Assembly: GCF_023630175.1 (NCBI RefSeq)
Contig: NZ_JALLIN010000032.1
Location: 1 to 64,000, forward strand
Origin: Streptomyces cellostaticus
GTDB taxonomy: Bacteria > Actinomycetota > Actinomycetes > Streptomycetales > Streptomycetaceae
Length of the DNA stretch: 64,000 nucleotides
Direction: 5' to 3'
In this document: positions 43,407 through 53,265 of the stretch, piece after piece
Layout of the letters: each line of letters starts with the position of its first letter
How positions within the stretch are numbered: position 1 is the first letter of the stretch
Program-made: the position numbers and the translations under genes
Notes under the pieces: model-generated
The model's input: only the letters and a program-made list of their open reading frames with translations
Told to the model about the DNA's origin: nothing
The model's database searches: none

Positions 43407-43994
43407 TCATGAGACGCGCTCCGCGCGGTGCCTGACACCCCGCAGCCGCACCTCGGCCGGGAGGTGCTCCAGGCCCGCCGCGTCACGCGCGCGGGCGAGG
43501 GGCCCGGCGGTGAATCCGCTCAGGGCGGCGGCGGGGTCGGTGGCCGGTTCCAGCCGGAGCCCGGCCCGTACCGCGGGACCGGTGCGGCGGCCGGTGAGCA
43601 GCACGTCGGCGTCGGCCACGCCCGGCTGCCGGGACGCGTCCCCGGCCAGCGCGGCCTCCAGGGCCGGTCCGCGCAGCAGGGCGCCCTCGCCGTCCCCGGT
43701 GTCGACCATGATCTCGGCCGGCCGGCGCCGGCGCAGGACCGCGGCGAGCCACCACAGGGCGAGCAGGACGAGGACGGCGAGGCCCGCGATGACCGCCGGC
43801 CACCACCAGGGCGCGTCCCGCCACCGGGTGCGCTCGGCGGTGCTGAGCAGGACGTCGTGCGGGCCCGTGTGCGGCCAGTGGCGCGGCGGCGGGGCGCCCA
43901 GGCCCACGGCCAGTACCGAGCCGCCGGCGACGAGCAGCAGGAGCCCCACGAGACAGAGCAGTACGCGGTTCACACGACCGGTGCGCACCGTCAT
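43407..43994 (-). CDS. amaP: Alkaline shock response membrane anchor protein AmaP
   Basis: The 195-residue protein has two membrane helices (about residues 11-32 and 65-87) around a tryptophan-rich exterior loop and a cytosolic C-terminal domain. AmaP anchors Asp23 to the membrane in Staphylococcus. It is the last gene of a - strand operon with Asp23-type genes. Its ATG overlaps by one base the stop of the upstream gene. Confidence 0.85.
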   Translation of the reverse strand: MTVRTGRVNRVLLCLVGLLLLVAGGSVLAVGLGAPPPRHWPHTGPHDVLLSTAERTRWRDAPWWWPAVIAGLAVLVLLALWWLAAVLRRRRPAEIMVDTGDGEGALLRGPALEAALAGDASRQPGVADADVLLTGRRTGPAVRAGLRLEPATDPAAALSGFTAGPLARARDAAGLEHLPAEVRLRGVRHRAERVS

Positions 43995-44629
43995 CACCCC
44001 TTCCGTCCGGGCCGCCGGACGTCCACCGACAGCGCGGGCGGCCGGCCCAGCCCGAGCCCGAGCACCGCGTCGTCGAGCACGACGTCCAGGTCGGAGCGCA
44101 CCTCGTCCAGGTCGCGGAAGTGCGCGACCGCCCGGACGCGGGCCCGGCGGCGGCTCATCCGCACCCGCGCCTCCCGCACGCCCGAGACCTCCAGGGCCCG
44201 GTCGCGCAGCAGCAGGGCGGCCGCCTCGCGGCGCAGTCCGGCACGGACGTCGGGGTGCGGGCGCCGCATGGGCAGCAGGGAGCGCATACCGGGCGTGACG
44301 GCGAGCACGATCAGCCACAGGCCGAGGGCGGCGGCCACACCGGCGCCGGTCAGCACCCAGACGTCGTCGAGGGGGCGTTCGGCGAGCTGCCGGGCCAGCG
44401 CGCGGCGCCAGTGCATCGCGGGGTGGTGGGCGCGTACGGCGACGACGTCGTACAGCAGGACGCCCGCGCCGGCCAGCAGGAGCAGGGCGACGACGCCGGC
44501 GGGGACCCGGCGCGGCGACCAGAAGCGGCCGCTGCCCCGGTCGAGCAGGGGCGGTGGGGCGCCGGGGGGCTCGTCGAGGCCGAGGACGGGCAGTCGCCGG
44601 GTGTCCTCGGACGGCTCGGGTCCGCTCAT
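43994..44629 (-). CDS. DUF6286-type membrane protein of the Asp23 operon
   Basis: The 211-residue protein has two membrane helices (about residues 37-57 and 88-107) and a C-terminal domain like that of AmaP (EVSGVREARVRMSRRRARVRAVAHFRDLDEVRSDLDVVLD). GGAGGA fixes the ATG at 44629, which overlaps the upstream Asp23-type gene (ATGA). Function inferred from the operon: envelope stress complex. Confidence 0.8.
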   Translation of the reverse strand: MSGPEPSEDTRRLPVLGLDEPPGAPPPLLDRGSGRFWSPRRVPAGVVALLLLAGAGVLLYDVVAVRAHHPAMHWRRALARQLAERPLDDVWVLTGAGVAAALGLWLIVLAVTPGMRSLLPMRRPHPDVRAGLRREAAALLLRDRALEVSGVREARVRMSRRRARVRAVAHFRDLDEVRSDLDVVLDDAVLGLGLGRPPALSVDVRRPGRKG

Positions 44630-45036
44630 CGAATCCTCCCGCCGTGGGCGCCGGGCAGCGTCGCCAGATGCAGCCGCTCGACCCGGACGGCGACCTCCAG
44701 CACCTCCATGGCCGCCAGCTCGGTGACCCGTTCGGTCACATGCCGGCGCACCGCGGCGCACCGGGCGCCGATGTCGTCGGGGTGGGCGAGTTCGATCTGG
44801 ACCCGGACGCGGGCCGTTCCCACCGGGCTCCCGGGGCCCGAGCCGGCCCGGGGGCGGGGGTGGACGACGACCACGGCGTGCGGGGCTCCGGCCTCCGCCG
44901 GCAGCGGGCCGAGCGCCTCGCGGGCGGCCCGCGAGGCGACCTTGGCCACGACCCGGTCCGCGATCCTGAGAGCGCCGCGCTCGCCGGGCGGCACCGGGTC
45001 CTGGCGCGGGCGCGCCCTGCCGGTCTCGGTGCTCAC
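44626..45036 (-). CDS. Asp23/Gls24-family alkaline shock protein
   Basis: The 136-residue protein has the Asp23 fold (ALRIADRVVAKVASRAAREALGP, then VRVQIELAHPDDIGARCAAVRRHVTERVTELAAMEVLEVAVRV). The start is uncertain: GTG at 45036 is chosen because GGCGGGG lies nine bases upstream, while a TTG at 45045 overlaps the upstream stop. It is one of two Asp23-type proteins in this operon. Confidence 0.85.
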   Translation of the reverse strand: MSTETGRARPRQDPVPPGERGALRIADRVVAKVASRAAREALGPLPAEAGAPHAVVVVHPRPRAGSGPGSPVGTARVRVQIELAHPDDIGARCAAVRRHVTERVTELAAMEVLEVAVRVERLHLATLPGAHGGRIR

Positions 45037-45041
45037 GGCGG

Positions 45042-45236
45042 TCAACCCCGCCGGTCGCGCCGGTCGCCGCGGCTCCGGAAGAGATCACCGGGTTGCAGGT
45101 CGCCCTCCAGGAACCGGCCGGCGACGAACCCGACGGCGCCCAGCGCCGCCACCAGCAGGAAGGCTCCGAAGCCGCCGAAGTACCCGGCGAACCCCAGCGC
45201 CATCCCGGCGATCATGCCGACCATGGCCATGCTCAT
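45042..45236 (-). CDS. Small glycine-rich membrane protein of the Asp23 operon
   Basis: The 64-residue protein has two short hydrophobic segments with GMALGFAGYFGGFGAFLLVAALGAVGFVAG, resembling the small DUF2273-like protein that accompanies AmaP in firmicutes. GAGGAGC precedes the ATG at 45236. Its C-terminus is charged (RSRGDRRDRRG). Confidence 0.78.
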   Translation of the reverse strand: MSMAMVGMIAGMALGFAGYFGGFGAFLLVAALGAVGFVAGRFLEGDLQPGDLFRSRGDRRDRRG

Positions 45237-45299
45237 GCAGCGCTCCTCGTGTCCGTCGGCGGTGCGGTTCCGGGCCGGTGGCCCCGGGCGGGCGGGGCG

Positions 45300-45773
45300 T
45301 CACTGGATCCGGGGCGGCTCGGGTTCCTCGTCCTCCTCGTCGGGCAGCTTGACGTCGCTCACCGCGATGTTGACCTCGACGACCTCCAGTCCGGCCATCC
45401 GCTCCACGGCGGTGACCACGTTCTCCCGCACCGAGCGGGCGACCTCGGAGATGGCCTCGCCGTACTCCACCACGATCTCCAGGTCGAGGGCCGCCTGAAC
45501 CTCGCCGACCTCGGCCTTCACTCCCCGGGTCACGGACTTCGAACCGCCCGGCACCCGGTCGCGCACCGCCCCGAAGGTCCGGGCCAGGCCGCTGCCCAGG
45601 GCGTGCACACCCACCACGTCGCGGGCGGCCATCCCGGCGATCTTCTCCACGACGCCGTCGGCGATGGTCGTCCGCCCGCGGGTCGCCGCGTCACCGCCAC
45701 CGCGACCGGTGACCTTGCGGCTCGCGGGCTGTCGTTCGTTCTCACCGGCTGGGGTCGTCGTCATATCGGTCAT
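45300..45773 (-). CDS. Asp23/Gls24-family alkaline shock protein
   Basis: The 157-residue protein matches Asp23 well: TTIADGVVEKIAGMAARDVVGVHAL, then GVKAEVGEVQAALDLEIVVEYGEAISEVARSVRENVVTAVERMAGLEVVEVNIAVSDVKLP. It is the first gene of the five-gene operon and probably forms polymers at the membrane with AmaP. AAAGGGA precedes the ATG at 45773. A divergent related gene begins 87 bp upstream. Confidence 0.92.
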   Translation of the reverse strand: MTDMTTTPAGENERQPASRKVTGRGGGDAATRGRTTIADGVVEKIAGMAARDVVGVHALGSGLARTFGAVRDRVPGGSKSVTRGVKAEVGEVQAALDLEIVVEYGEAISEVARSVRENVVTAVERMAGLEVVEVNIAVSDVKLPDEEDEEPEPPRIQ

Positions 45774-45860
45774 CGCCGTACGTCCCTTTCGGTCGTCGTT
45801 CTCCGACCACCGTAAGCGGGGTTGCGCGATCGCGCGCCAGGGATACGGCAGGCTGGAGGA

Positions 45861-46589
45861 ATGACGGCGGATCGGTGGACACGGGTGTCGGGGCAGCACC
45901 GGCTGGCCCTGGACAGACTGCTGCCGCTCGGCGGCCCGCGCGACGGCGCGTGGATCGTCGAGGGCGCGGTCGGGGCGGTACTGCGGCGCGCGGCGAACGG
46001 GGTACCGGGCGTGCGTCTCGGCATCCCGCGGATCTCGCTCGCCGACCCGGACGACGTCGGCGAACCCGTCGTACCGCGGCCGCCGGGGGCGCTGCCTCCG
46101 GGTGCCCTGCGGGTGACGGCGGACTTCGCGGCCCCGGCCGCCCGGCCGCTGCCGGCGACGGCGTCCCGGCTGCGGCTCGCCCTGGTGGCGGCCGCCACCA
46201 AGGAGCTGGGTCTCACGGTCACGGAGGTGGACCTGCGGGTGACGGAGCTGCTGGAGACGGCGGACGGGCAGGTCACGCCGGTGGAGGCGCCGCGGCCGCC
46301 GGCCGCCCGGGACAGCACGGACCCCGAGGAGTCACGGGCGGCGGCGGCCGCGCTGTCCGTGCCCGGGGTGGCGCGGCTGACCGGGTCGCTCGGTGGTCTG
46401 GGCCGGGCGGCCGTGCACGTCGAGGAACGCGCCGGGGCGGCCGCGCTGCCGCACCGGCACGTCCGGGTGGAGCTGGCGGTCGGTGCGGGCCACCGGGCCG
46501 TTGAGGTGGCCCGGCGGGTGCGCGCGGCGGTGCGGGACGCGCTGGACGATCACCCGACCGTGGCGGTGCTGGTCACGAGCGTGGCCTGA
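45861..46589 (+). CDS. Asp23-related protein, divergent to the Asp23 operon
   Basis: The 242-residue protein has two weak Asp23-like halves: about residues 30-135 (WIVEGAVGAVLRRAANGVPGVRLGIP, ELGLTVTEVDLRVTELLE) and about 165-242 (VPGVARLTGSLGGLGRAAVHVEERAG, then RVELAVGAGHRAVEVARRVRAAVRDALDDHPTVAVLVTSVA). From memory such streptomycete proteins carry the automatic name 'nucleopolyhedrovirus P10 family', which says nothing about function. GGAGGA touches the ATG at 45861, an unusually short spacing, so the true start may differ. Confidence 0.75.
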   Translation: MTADRWTRVSGQHRLALDRLLPLGGPRDGAWIVEGAVGAVLRRAANGVPGVRLGIPRISLADPDDVGEPVVPRPPGALPPGALRVTADFAAPAARPLPATASRLRLALVAAATKELGLTVTEVDLRVTELLETADGQVTPVEAPRPPAARDSTDPEESRAAAAALSVPGVARLTGSLGGLGRAAVHVEERAGAAALPHRHVRVELAVGAGHRAVEVARRVRAAVRDALDDHPTVAVLVTSVA

Positions 46590-46622
46590 GCGTCCGGCCG
46601 GGGGGCGCTCCGCCCCACGGGC

Positions 46623-47426
46623 TCATTCGCCCACGCCGGCCAGGTCCCGCAGCCGCCGGGCCTGGGCGGCCCGCTCGGCGGCGCGCTGGGCGTCGTAGTC
46701 CCGCTCCGGCGCGCCCCGCAGCAGTGCCTTGGTCTCCACCACGGCGTCGCGCGGGGCCGCCAGCATCGCCGCGGCGAGGTCCCGTGCCGCGCCGTCGAGC
46801 TCGGCCGCGGGCACCGCGAGGTTGGCCAGGCCGGAGGCCACCGCCTCCGCTGCGCCGACGAACCTGCCCGTCGCGCAGATCTCCAGTGCGCGGGCGTACC
46901 CGACCAGCCCGACCAGCGGATGCGTGCCGGTCAGGTCGGGAACGAGGCCGAGCGCGGTCTCGCGCATGGCGAACTGCACGTCGTCCGCCACGACCCGCAG
47001 GTCGCAGGCGAGCGCGAGCTGGAACCCGGCACCGATGGCATGCCCCTGGACGGCTGCGACGGACACGATGTCGTTGCGCCGCCACCAGGTGAACGCCTCC
47101 TGGTATTCGGCGATGGTCGCGTCGAGCCCGGCGTCGTCACGACGCGCGAGTTCGATGAAGGTCGGCTCGCCCGGGATCCCCTCCGGACTGAACATCCGAC
47201 GGTCCAGCCCGGCGGAGAAGGACTGGCCCTCACCCCGCAGCACCACGACCCGGACGGAGCCCGGCAGCAGCCGGCCGGCCTCGGCGAGCGTCCGCCACAT
47301 GGCGGGGCTCTGCGCGTTGCGCTTGGCCGGATTGGCCAGCGTCACCGTGGCGAGCGCGTCGTCGACGGTGAGCCGTACGCCGTCCTTGTCGAGTACAGGA
47401 GCGAGGTCCTGGTCGGGCGAAGCCAT
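46623..47426 (-). CDS. Enoyl-CoA hydratase/isomerase family protein
   Basis: The 267-residue crotonase-fold protein has NPAKRNAQSPAMWR and VVVLRGEGQSFSAGLDRRMF (oxyanion hole), then AAVQGHAIGAGFQLALACDLRVVADDVQFAMRETALGLVPD. The E in MRETALG is a likely catalytic residue. GGAGGC precedes the ATG at 47426. It acts in fatty-acid or amino-acid breakdown; the exact substrate is not fixed. Confidence 0.93.
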   Translation of the reverse strand: MASPDQDLAPVLDKDGVRLTVDDALATVTLANPAKRNAQSPAMWRTLAEAGRLLPGSVRVVVLRGEGQSFSAGLDRRMFSPEGIPGEPTFIELARRDDAGLDATIAEYQEAFTWWRRNDIVSVAAVQGHAIGAGFQLALACDLRVVADDVQFAMRETALGLVPDLTGTHPLVGLVGYARALEICATGRFVGAAEAVASGLANLAVPAAELDGAARDLAAAMLAAPRDAVVETKALLRGAPERDYDAQRAAERAAQARRLRDLAGVGE

Positions 47427-47554
47427 GGGGCGCCTCCGATGAGTGCGGTCATCACACATTGCCGTACGGCATGCTAAGTGACTGCACAGTAACCACCCGG
47501 TCGTTCAGACCGCCGACCGGGTGGCCACCATCGAAGCCGATGGGCCGCCCGGAG

Positions 47555-47776
47555 TCAGGACGAAGCGGCCTTCTTGCCCCGGGTCGCTCCGCCACGCCCA
47601 CGGAGCGTGACGCCCGACTCGCTGAGCATCCGGTGTACGAAGCCATACGAGCGGCCGGTCTCCTCGGCCAGCGCCCGGATGCTCGCACCGGAGTCGTACT
47701 TCTTCTTCAGGTCTGCCGCGAGCTTGTCGCGCGCGGCGCCGGTCACCCGGCTGCCCTTCTTCAGAGTCTCGGCCAC
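47555..47776 (-). CDS. gbn: Gbn: GATC-binding nucleoid-associated HTH protein
   Basis: The 73-residue basic protein has a helix-turn-helix (about residues 25-60, KKYDSGASIRALAEETGRSYGFVHRMLSESGVTLRGRGG) and a lysine-rich tail. It matches in length and sequence type the streptomycete nucleoid protein known from S. coelicolor SCO1839, which binds GATC-containing sites and affects development. GAGGAGG fixes the GTG at 47776; the frame stays open 5'. A GATC site lies 40 bp upstream at 47816-47819, and several more follow at 48003-48113. Identification is from memory of the family. Confidence 0.85.
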   Translation of the reverse strand: MAETLKKGSRVTGAARDKLAADLKKKYDSGASIRALAEETGRSYGFVHRMLSESGVTLRGRGGATRGKKAASS

Positions 47777-47898
47777 CCGTGCCTCCTCATGGGAAGTGCG
47801 CTCTGGTCTCCTCATGATCACCCCTCCGGGGCGCGATGGCCACCCATTCGGCAAGGTCCGTGGGACATCGACGTGACGACAGGAGCACGTCCCCACAT

Positions 47899-47917
47899 GC
47901 GGAATCGACGATTCCGC
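47899..47917. promoter_or_regulatory. Perfect inverted repeat upstream of gbn
   Basis: GCGGAATCGACGATTCCGC is a 9-bp perfect inverted repeat around one base. It lies 123 bp upstream of the gbn start codon and within no credible gene. It could be an operator or a small hairpin. Confidence 0.5.
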
Positions 47918-48002
47918 GATCTCGGGGACACACGGCCGAACGAGTGGTTCCGCGAAGTGCCAGGTCAGAGACGCGCGACGGCCGACCCCTTGGTACGGAA
48001 GG

Positions 48003-48111
48003 GATCGGCCGCGAAATCGGTGTACGACACACGTCGGTACGAGGAGATCTCACGCAGATGATGGATCACGGCTCGGCCGAATGATCCATACGCCGTGGAT
48101 CACGCCTTCGA

Positions 48112-48113
<2 letters not shown>
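48003..48113. promoter_or_regulatory. Cluster of six GATC sites downstream of the ABC-F gene
   Basis: GATC occurs at 48003, 48046, 48064, 48083, 48098 and 48110. Two of them sit in the inverted repeat ATGGATCA (48061-48068) and TGATCCAT (48082-48089), spaced by 13 bases. The density is far above what a GC-rich genome gives by chance. As the neighbouring gene encodes a GATC-binding protein, this may be a binding or autoregulatory region. Confidence 0.5.
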
Positions 48114-49710
<1,597 letters not shown>

Positions 49711-49926
49711 GGACAGACTCCAGGGCGTACTGAGGGTTGGCGGTGGGCGGCTGAGGACGTTCCCGCCGTCTAATGCGCGAGGAGAATGGCCATGGGCCAA
49801 GTCTAACGGGACCGTGCAAGCGGATTTTTCGGCGCCCGTGCGTCCGGGACGGCCGCCGGGTGCCGGTGGCGGCTGCGAGACTCGAGGGAGCGGGGGCGGC
49901 GACCGGCGCACGAGGGAGTGATCGGC

Positions 49927-50337
49927 ATGGCGGGCACGGGCGGACGGCCGAGCGTCTTTCCGACGCTGCTGTACACCGACGCGAAAGCCGCGATCAGGCA
50001 GCTCACCGAGGCCTTCGGCTTCACCGAGCTGTCGGTGTACGAGGCGCAGGACGGCACGGTGATGCACGCCGAGCTGGTCCAGGGCGAGGGCGCGGTGATG
50101 CTCGGCTCCAAGGGCCGCGGCGGGCTCTTCGACGCGGCCATGCGGGGCGCTGGTCCCGCCGGGGTGTACGTCGTCGTGGACGACGTCGACGCCCATCACC
50201 GGCGGGCCGTGGCGCACGGCGCGGAGATCCTGATGCCGCCGACGGACCAGGACTACGGCTCGCGGGACTACATGGCCCGGGACGCGGAGGGCAACGTCTG
50301 GAGCTTCGGCACCTACGCGCCCGAGATCGGCGGCTGA
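49927..50337 (+). CDS. VOC/glyoxalase-family protein
   Basis: The 136-residue protein has the two-repeat vicinal-oxygen-chelate fold: FPTLLYTDAKAAIRQLTEAFGFTEL, MHAELVQGEGAVML, VYVVVDDVDAHHRRAVAHGAEILMPPTDQDYGSRDYMARDAEGNVWSFGTY. It matches the PhnB/YraH-like branch. The ATG at 49927 follows GAGGGA by about ten bases; a GTG at 49918 would have no room for a ribosome-binding site. Function unknown. Confidence 0.9.
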   Translation: MAGTGGRPSVFPTLLYTDAKAAIRQLTEAFGFTELSVYEAQDGTVMHAELVQGEGAVMLGSKGRGGLFDAAMRGAGPAGVYVVVDDVDAHHRRAVAHGAEILMPPTDQDYGSRDYMARDAEGNVWSFGTYAPEIGG

Positions 50338-50344
50338 CCGGACC

Positions 50345-50374
50345 GGGCCGGCCGCGGGCGCTCCCGGCCGGCCC
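50345..50374. terminator. Bidirectional terminator
   Basis: A perfect 10-bp stem (50345-50354 and 50365-50374) has a 10-nt loop, between the VOC gene and the convergent large hypothetical gene. Confidence 0.7.
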
Positions 50375-50386
50375 CGGCGCAGCGGA

Positions 50387-51814
50387 TCAGCCGCCGGTGT
50401 GCACCTGGAAGGCGGCCCGTCGCACGGCCTTGGCCAGGGCCGGGTCGGGGTGGGCGGCGGCGAGGGCCACCAGGACCTGCACGGTGCGCGGGTGGCCGAC
50501 GGCGCGGACTTCGTCCAGCAGCAGGGGGACGGTCGGCTGCACCGCGGCCTCCAGGTGCCGTACGAGCATCGACGTCTCGCCGTGGTCGGCGACGGCGGCG
50601 GCGGTGTCGACCCACAGCCAGGTGGCCTCCTCGCGGGTGAGGACCTCGTGGGCGTCCTCCGGGTCGACGCCGTCGTGCTCGGCCAGCCACAGCAGCGCGT
50701 AGGGCCGCAGGGCGGAGTCGTCCAGTACCGCGTGCACCTCGGGTTCGGCGGGGGCGCCGACGACCCGCAGCGCCTCGAAGGCGAGGCCGCGCAGCAGGGC
50801 GTCGTCGCCCCGGGCCGCGGCGAGCAGCTCGGTGACGGCGCTGCCGACGGGGCGGGCGGCGAGCCAGGCGCGGTACTCGGCGCGGGCGGCGTTCGGGCGG
50901 AGCTGGGCACAGCCGCGGAGCATGTCCTCGGCGGACTGCTCGATGTTGCCGGCGGGGCTCTGCGCGGCCACGCAGATCTGCTCCAGCTTGACCCAGACCG
51001 CCCAGCTCCCCAGCGGAGTGAGGGTGGCCTGGCCGGCGCCGTAGGTCAGGGCGCCCACGGACGCGAGGGCCGTGAGGGCCCACTCCAGGAGCGGGGCGAG
51101 CGGGGTGTCCCCGGCGGGTCCGGGTTCCGCGGGGGCGGCGCTCCCGGCGGGGGCCCGGGAGCCGGCGGCACCGGGGGCGTAGGAGATCTCGCAGCGCTCG
51201 GTGCGCAGTTCGGTGACCCGCTGCTGGAGCAGGTCGAGGAGCTGCTCGACGGGCACGGGGCCGGCGGAGAGCTGGAGGAAGGAGAGCACCTGGGGCATGG
51301 CGGAGACGACCTCGGCGACGGCGGCCGGCTCGAACTCCGCGGGCTCCGGGCTGGCGAGCGACCACGCGTCGAACAGCGCGACCCAGCCGCGCAGCACGGC
51401 GCTGTCGTCACGGTCCCAGGCACGCAGGCGCCAGCCGGGGCGCGCCTTGTCCCCGTGCACCTCGATGAGGCCGGCGAGCCGGGCGGTGTCCCAGTCGGCG
51501 CGGATCCGGTCGGCGTCCAGGCCGAGGCCGGCCGCGGCCCGCTCGGCGGTCGCGTCGGAGAGCGTGGCCTTGCCGTCCGCGGTGGCGGCGTCGCCGCCGG
51601 GTCCGAGGGCCGAGTCGGCCCAGCGCGCGACGCGGACCGCGCCGGCCAGGCCGGTGCGCGCCATTCTGGCCAGTTCGGCCGGGGCGGGGGTGCCCTCCGG
51701 CGGCCGGGGCGCGAGGCGGCGCGGGCGCCGCTGGTTCACAGCTCTGGGGGCGGCGGCCAGGGGTCGCGGTCGGACGAGTCGAAGCCTGGAGTCGCGCGGG
51801 ATACGGGACGTCAC
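50387..51814 (-). CDS. Conserved streptomycete protein of unknown function with HEAT-like C-terminus
   Basis: The 475-residue soluble protein has no catalytic motif. The central part (about residues 85-285) has a winged-helix look (LLEWALTALASVGALTYGAGQATLTPLGSWAVW), while the last 170 residues contain helical repeats (LLRGLAFEALRVVGAPAEPEVHAVLDDS and similar units) like HEAT/ARM repeats. I chose the GTG at 51814 because the 16 codons before it use AT-rich third positions, unlike the gene body. Function unknown; possible protein-binding role. Confidence 0.8.
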   Translation of the reverse strand: MTSRIPRDSRLRLVRPRPLAAAPRAVNQRRPRRLAPRPPEGTPAPAELARMARTGLAGAVRVARWADSALGPGGDAATADGKATLSDATAERAAAGLGLDADRIRADWDTARLAGLIEVHGDKARPGWRLRAWDRDDSAVLRGWVALFDAWSLASPEPAEFEPAAVAEVVSAMPQVLSFLQLSAGPVPVEQLLDLLQQRVTELRTERCEISYAPGAAGSRAPAGSAAPAEPGPAGDTPLAPLLEWALTALASVGALTYGAGQATLTPLGSWAVWVKLEQICVAAQSPAGNIEQSAEDMLRGCAQLRPNAARAEYRAWLAARPVGSAVTELLAAARGDDALLRGLAFEALRVVGAPAEPEVHAVLDDSALRPYALLWLAEHDGVDPEDAHEVLTREEATWLWVDTAAAVADHGETSMLVRHLEAAVQPTVPLLLDEVRAVGHPRTVQVLVALAAAHPDPALAKAVRRAAFQVHTGG

Positions 51815-51995
51815 AGGAGCAGTCTTCCGGTTGACGGTCCGAAATCCCAAACGGAATGTCACGGGGGGCCACCGGGGCGGCCGGCGCGCCCGGTCCGGGG
51901 GCGGGACGGAAGGCGGGATCAGGCCAGTGGTACACCGTTTGACGGCCGGGCCGGACGCGGCGGGTCCGGCCCGTACCGGAGGTGCCGCGGGGCGG

Positions 51996-53261
51996 TCACA
52001 CCAGCGGGGTCAGGAAGCGGCGCAGCCGCTCCTCGTAGCCCTCCGGGTCGGCGTTCCACATGGCCCCGTGCGGGGCACGGGGCACGGGGTGCAGCGCCAC
52101 GAGGTCGGGGCGGCGGGCGGCGAGGCGGCGGGAGTACTCCCACGGGGCCACCACGTCGTCGGGGCCGTGCACGATCAGCGTGGGCACGGCGAGCCGGTCG
52201 GGGTCGGCGGTCCCGGCACCGCGTTCGGCGTGCAGCCCGGCCCGGCCCTGCGCGGCCCGTACCGCGAGCGGCAGCAGGGCGTCGGGGGTGTGGCGGGCAT
52301 GGGCGAGCGCGCGCAGGGTGGCCTGCCAGCTCAGCACCGGGGAGTCGAGGACCAGCCCGGCGACGCGCTCGCGCACGGCGGAGTGCTCGGCGGCGCGCAG
52401 GGCCATGGTGGCGCCGGTGGACCAGCCCAGCAGGACGACCCGGCGGGCGCCGTAACGGACGGCGTAGCGGATCGCCGCGTCCACGTCGCGCCACTCCGTC
52501 TCGCCGAGGTGGTTCAGGCCGTCCGGGGGGCTCGGGGCGCCCAGGTCGCCGCGGTAGGCGAGGGCGAGGACGGGGACGTGGCGGCCGTGCAGATACGCCA
52601 TGACGTTCATGGCTTGCTCCCGGGTGGTGCCCAGGCCGTGCACCGCGATCACCCAGGTGTCCCGGTGACCGGGTACGAACCAGGCGGGCAGCGGGCCGAG
52701 TTCACCGGGGACGTCGATGTCGGCGTGGTCGAGGCCGAGCGCGGCGCCGGGGTTGCCGACATGGACGTTCGGGGTGAGCCACACGGCGTCGCCGGGTGCG
52801 AGGGTGCCGTGGGTGACGCGTTCCAGACGTCTGACGACGGTGTCGGCGGTGTGTGCGGCCGCGTCCAGCGGGGGCCCGACGACCGCGTGGGAGCCGTCGC
52901 CTGCCAGGCCGTAGGTGCCGGGGCGCAGCGAGGCCAGGTCGCGGGTGAGGGCGATCCGCCCGGGCGCGGTTTCGTGCACGGTGAGCCGGGGTTCGGTGGG
53001 CAGCGGACGGCCGGGAGGCGCCTTCAGCGCGGCGTCGCTGGCCAGTCGGCCGGCGGCGACGGATGCCGCCCCGGCGGCCAGGACGGCGCCGAGGGCGGCG
53101 GCGGTCGCTCTGACGGTGCGCACGGCTCCAGTTTCGTGGCGGGCGCCGGAACCGGCCAGCCGGAGGACCGCCGCGGCAGGCCCGGAGCGGCGGCCGCGGG
53201 TCGGCCCGCCGAGGAGCGTGCGGACGGCGGGGGGACGGAGCGGGTGGCTGTGCGACGACAA
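51996..53261 (-). CDS. Alpha/beta hydrolase with N-terminal membrane anchor
   Basis: The 421-residue protein has one hydrophobic segment (about residues 48-72, VRATAAALGAVLAAGAASVAAGRLA) and an extracytoplasmic alpha/beta hydrolase domain. The nucleophile is in GWSTGAT, the acid in VHGPDDVVAP and the histidine in PRAPHGAMW. The start is TTG at 53261, fixed by GGAGGTGA, which lies across the end of the upstream aldolase gene four bases away. Substrate unknown. Confidence 0.85.
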   Translation of the reverse strand: MSSHSHPLRPPAVRTLLGGPTRGRRSGPAAAVLRLAGSGARHETGAVRTVRATAAALGAVLAAGAASVAAGRLASDAALKAPPGRPLPTEPRLTVHETAPGRIALTRDLASLRPGTYGLAGDGSHAVVGPPLDAAAHTADTVVRRLERVTHGTLAPGDAVWLTPNVHVGNPGAALGLDHADIDVPGELGPLPAWFVPGHRDTWVIAVHGLGTTREQAMNVMAYLHGRHVPVLALAYRGDLGAPSPPDGLNHLGETEWRDVDAAIRYAVRYGARRVVLLGWSTGATMALRAAEHSAVRERVAGLVLDSPVLSWQATLRALAHARHTPDALLPLAVRAAQGRAGLHAERGAGTADPDRLAVPTLIVHGPDDVVAPWEYSRRLAARRPDLVALHPVPRAPHGAMWNADPEGYEERLRRFLTPLV

Positions 53262-53265
53262 GGGG

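Noticed and set aside
47836..48084. 82-residue + strand ORF upstream of gbn
   Set aside because: Composition is that of non-coding GC-rich sequence (many arginines and serines), there is no ribosome-binding site, and the region holds palindromes and GATC sites instead.
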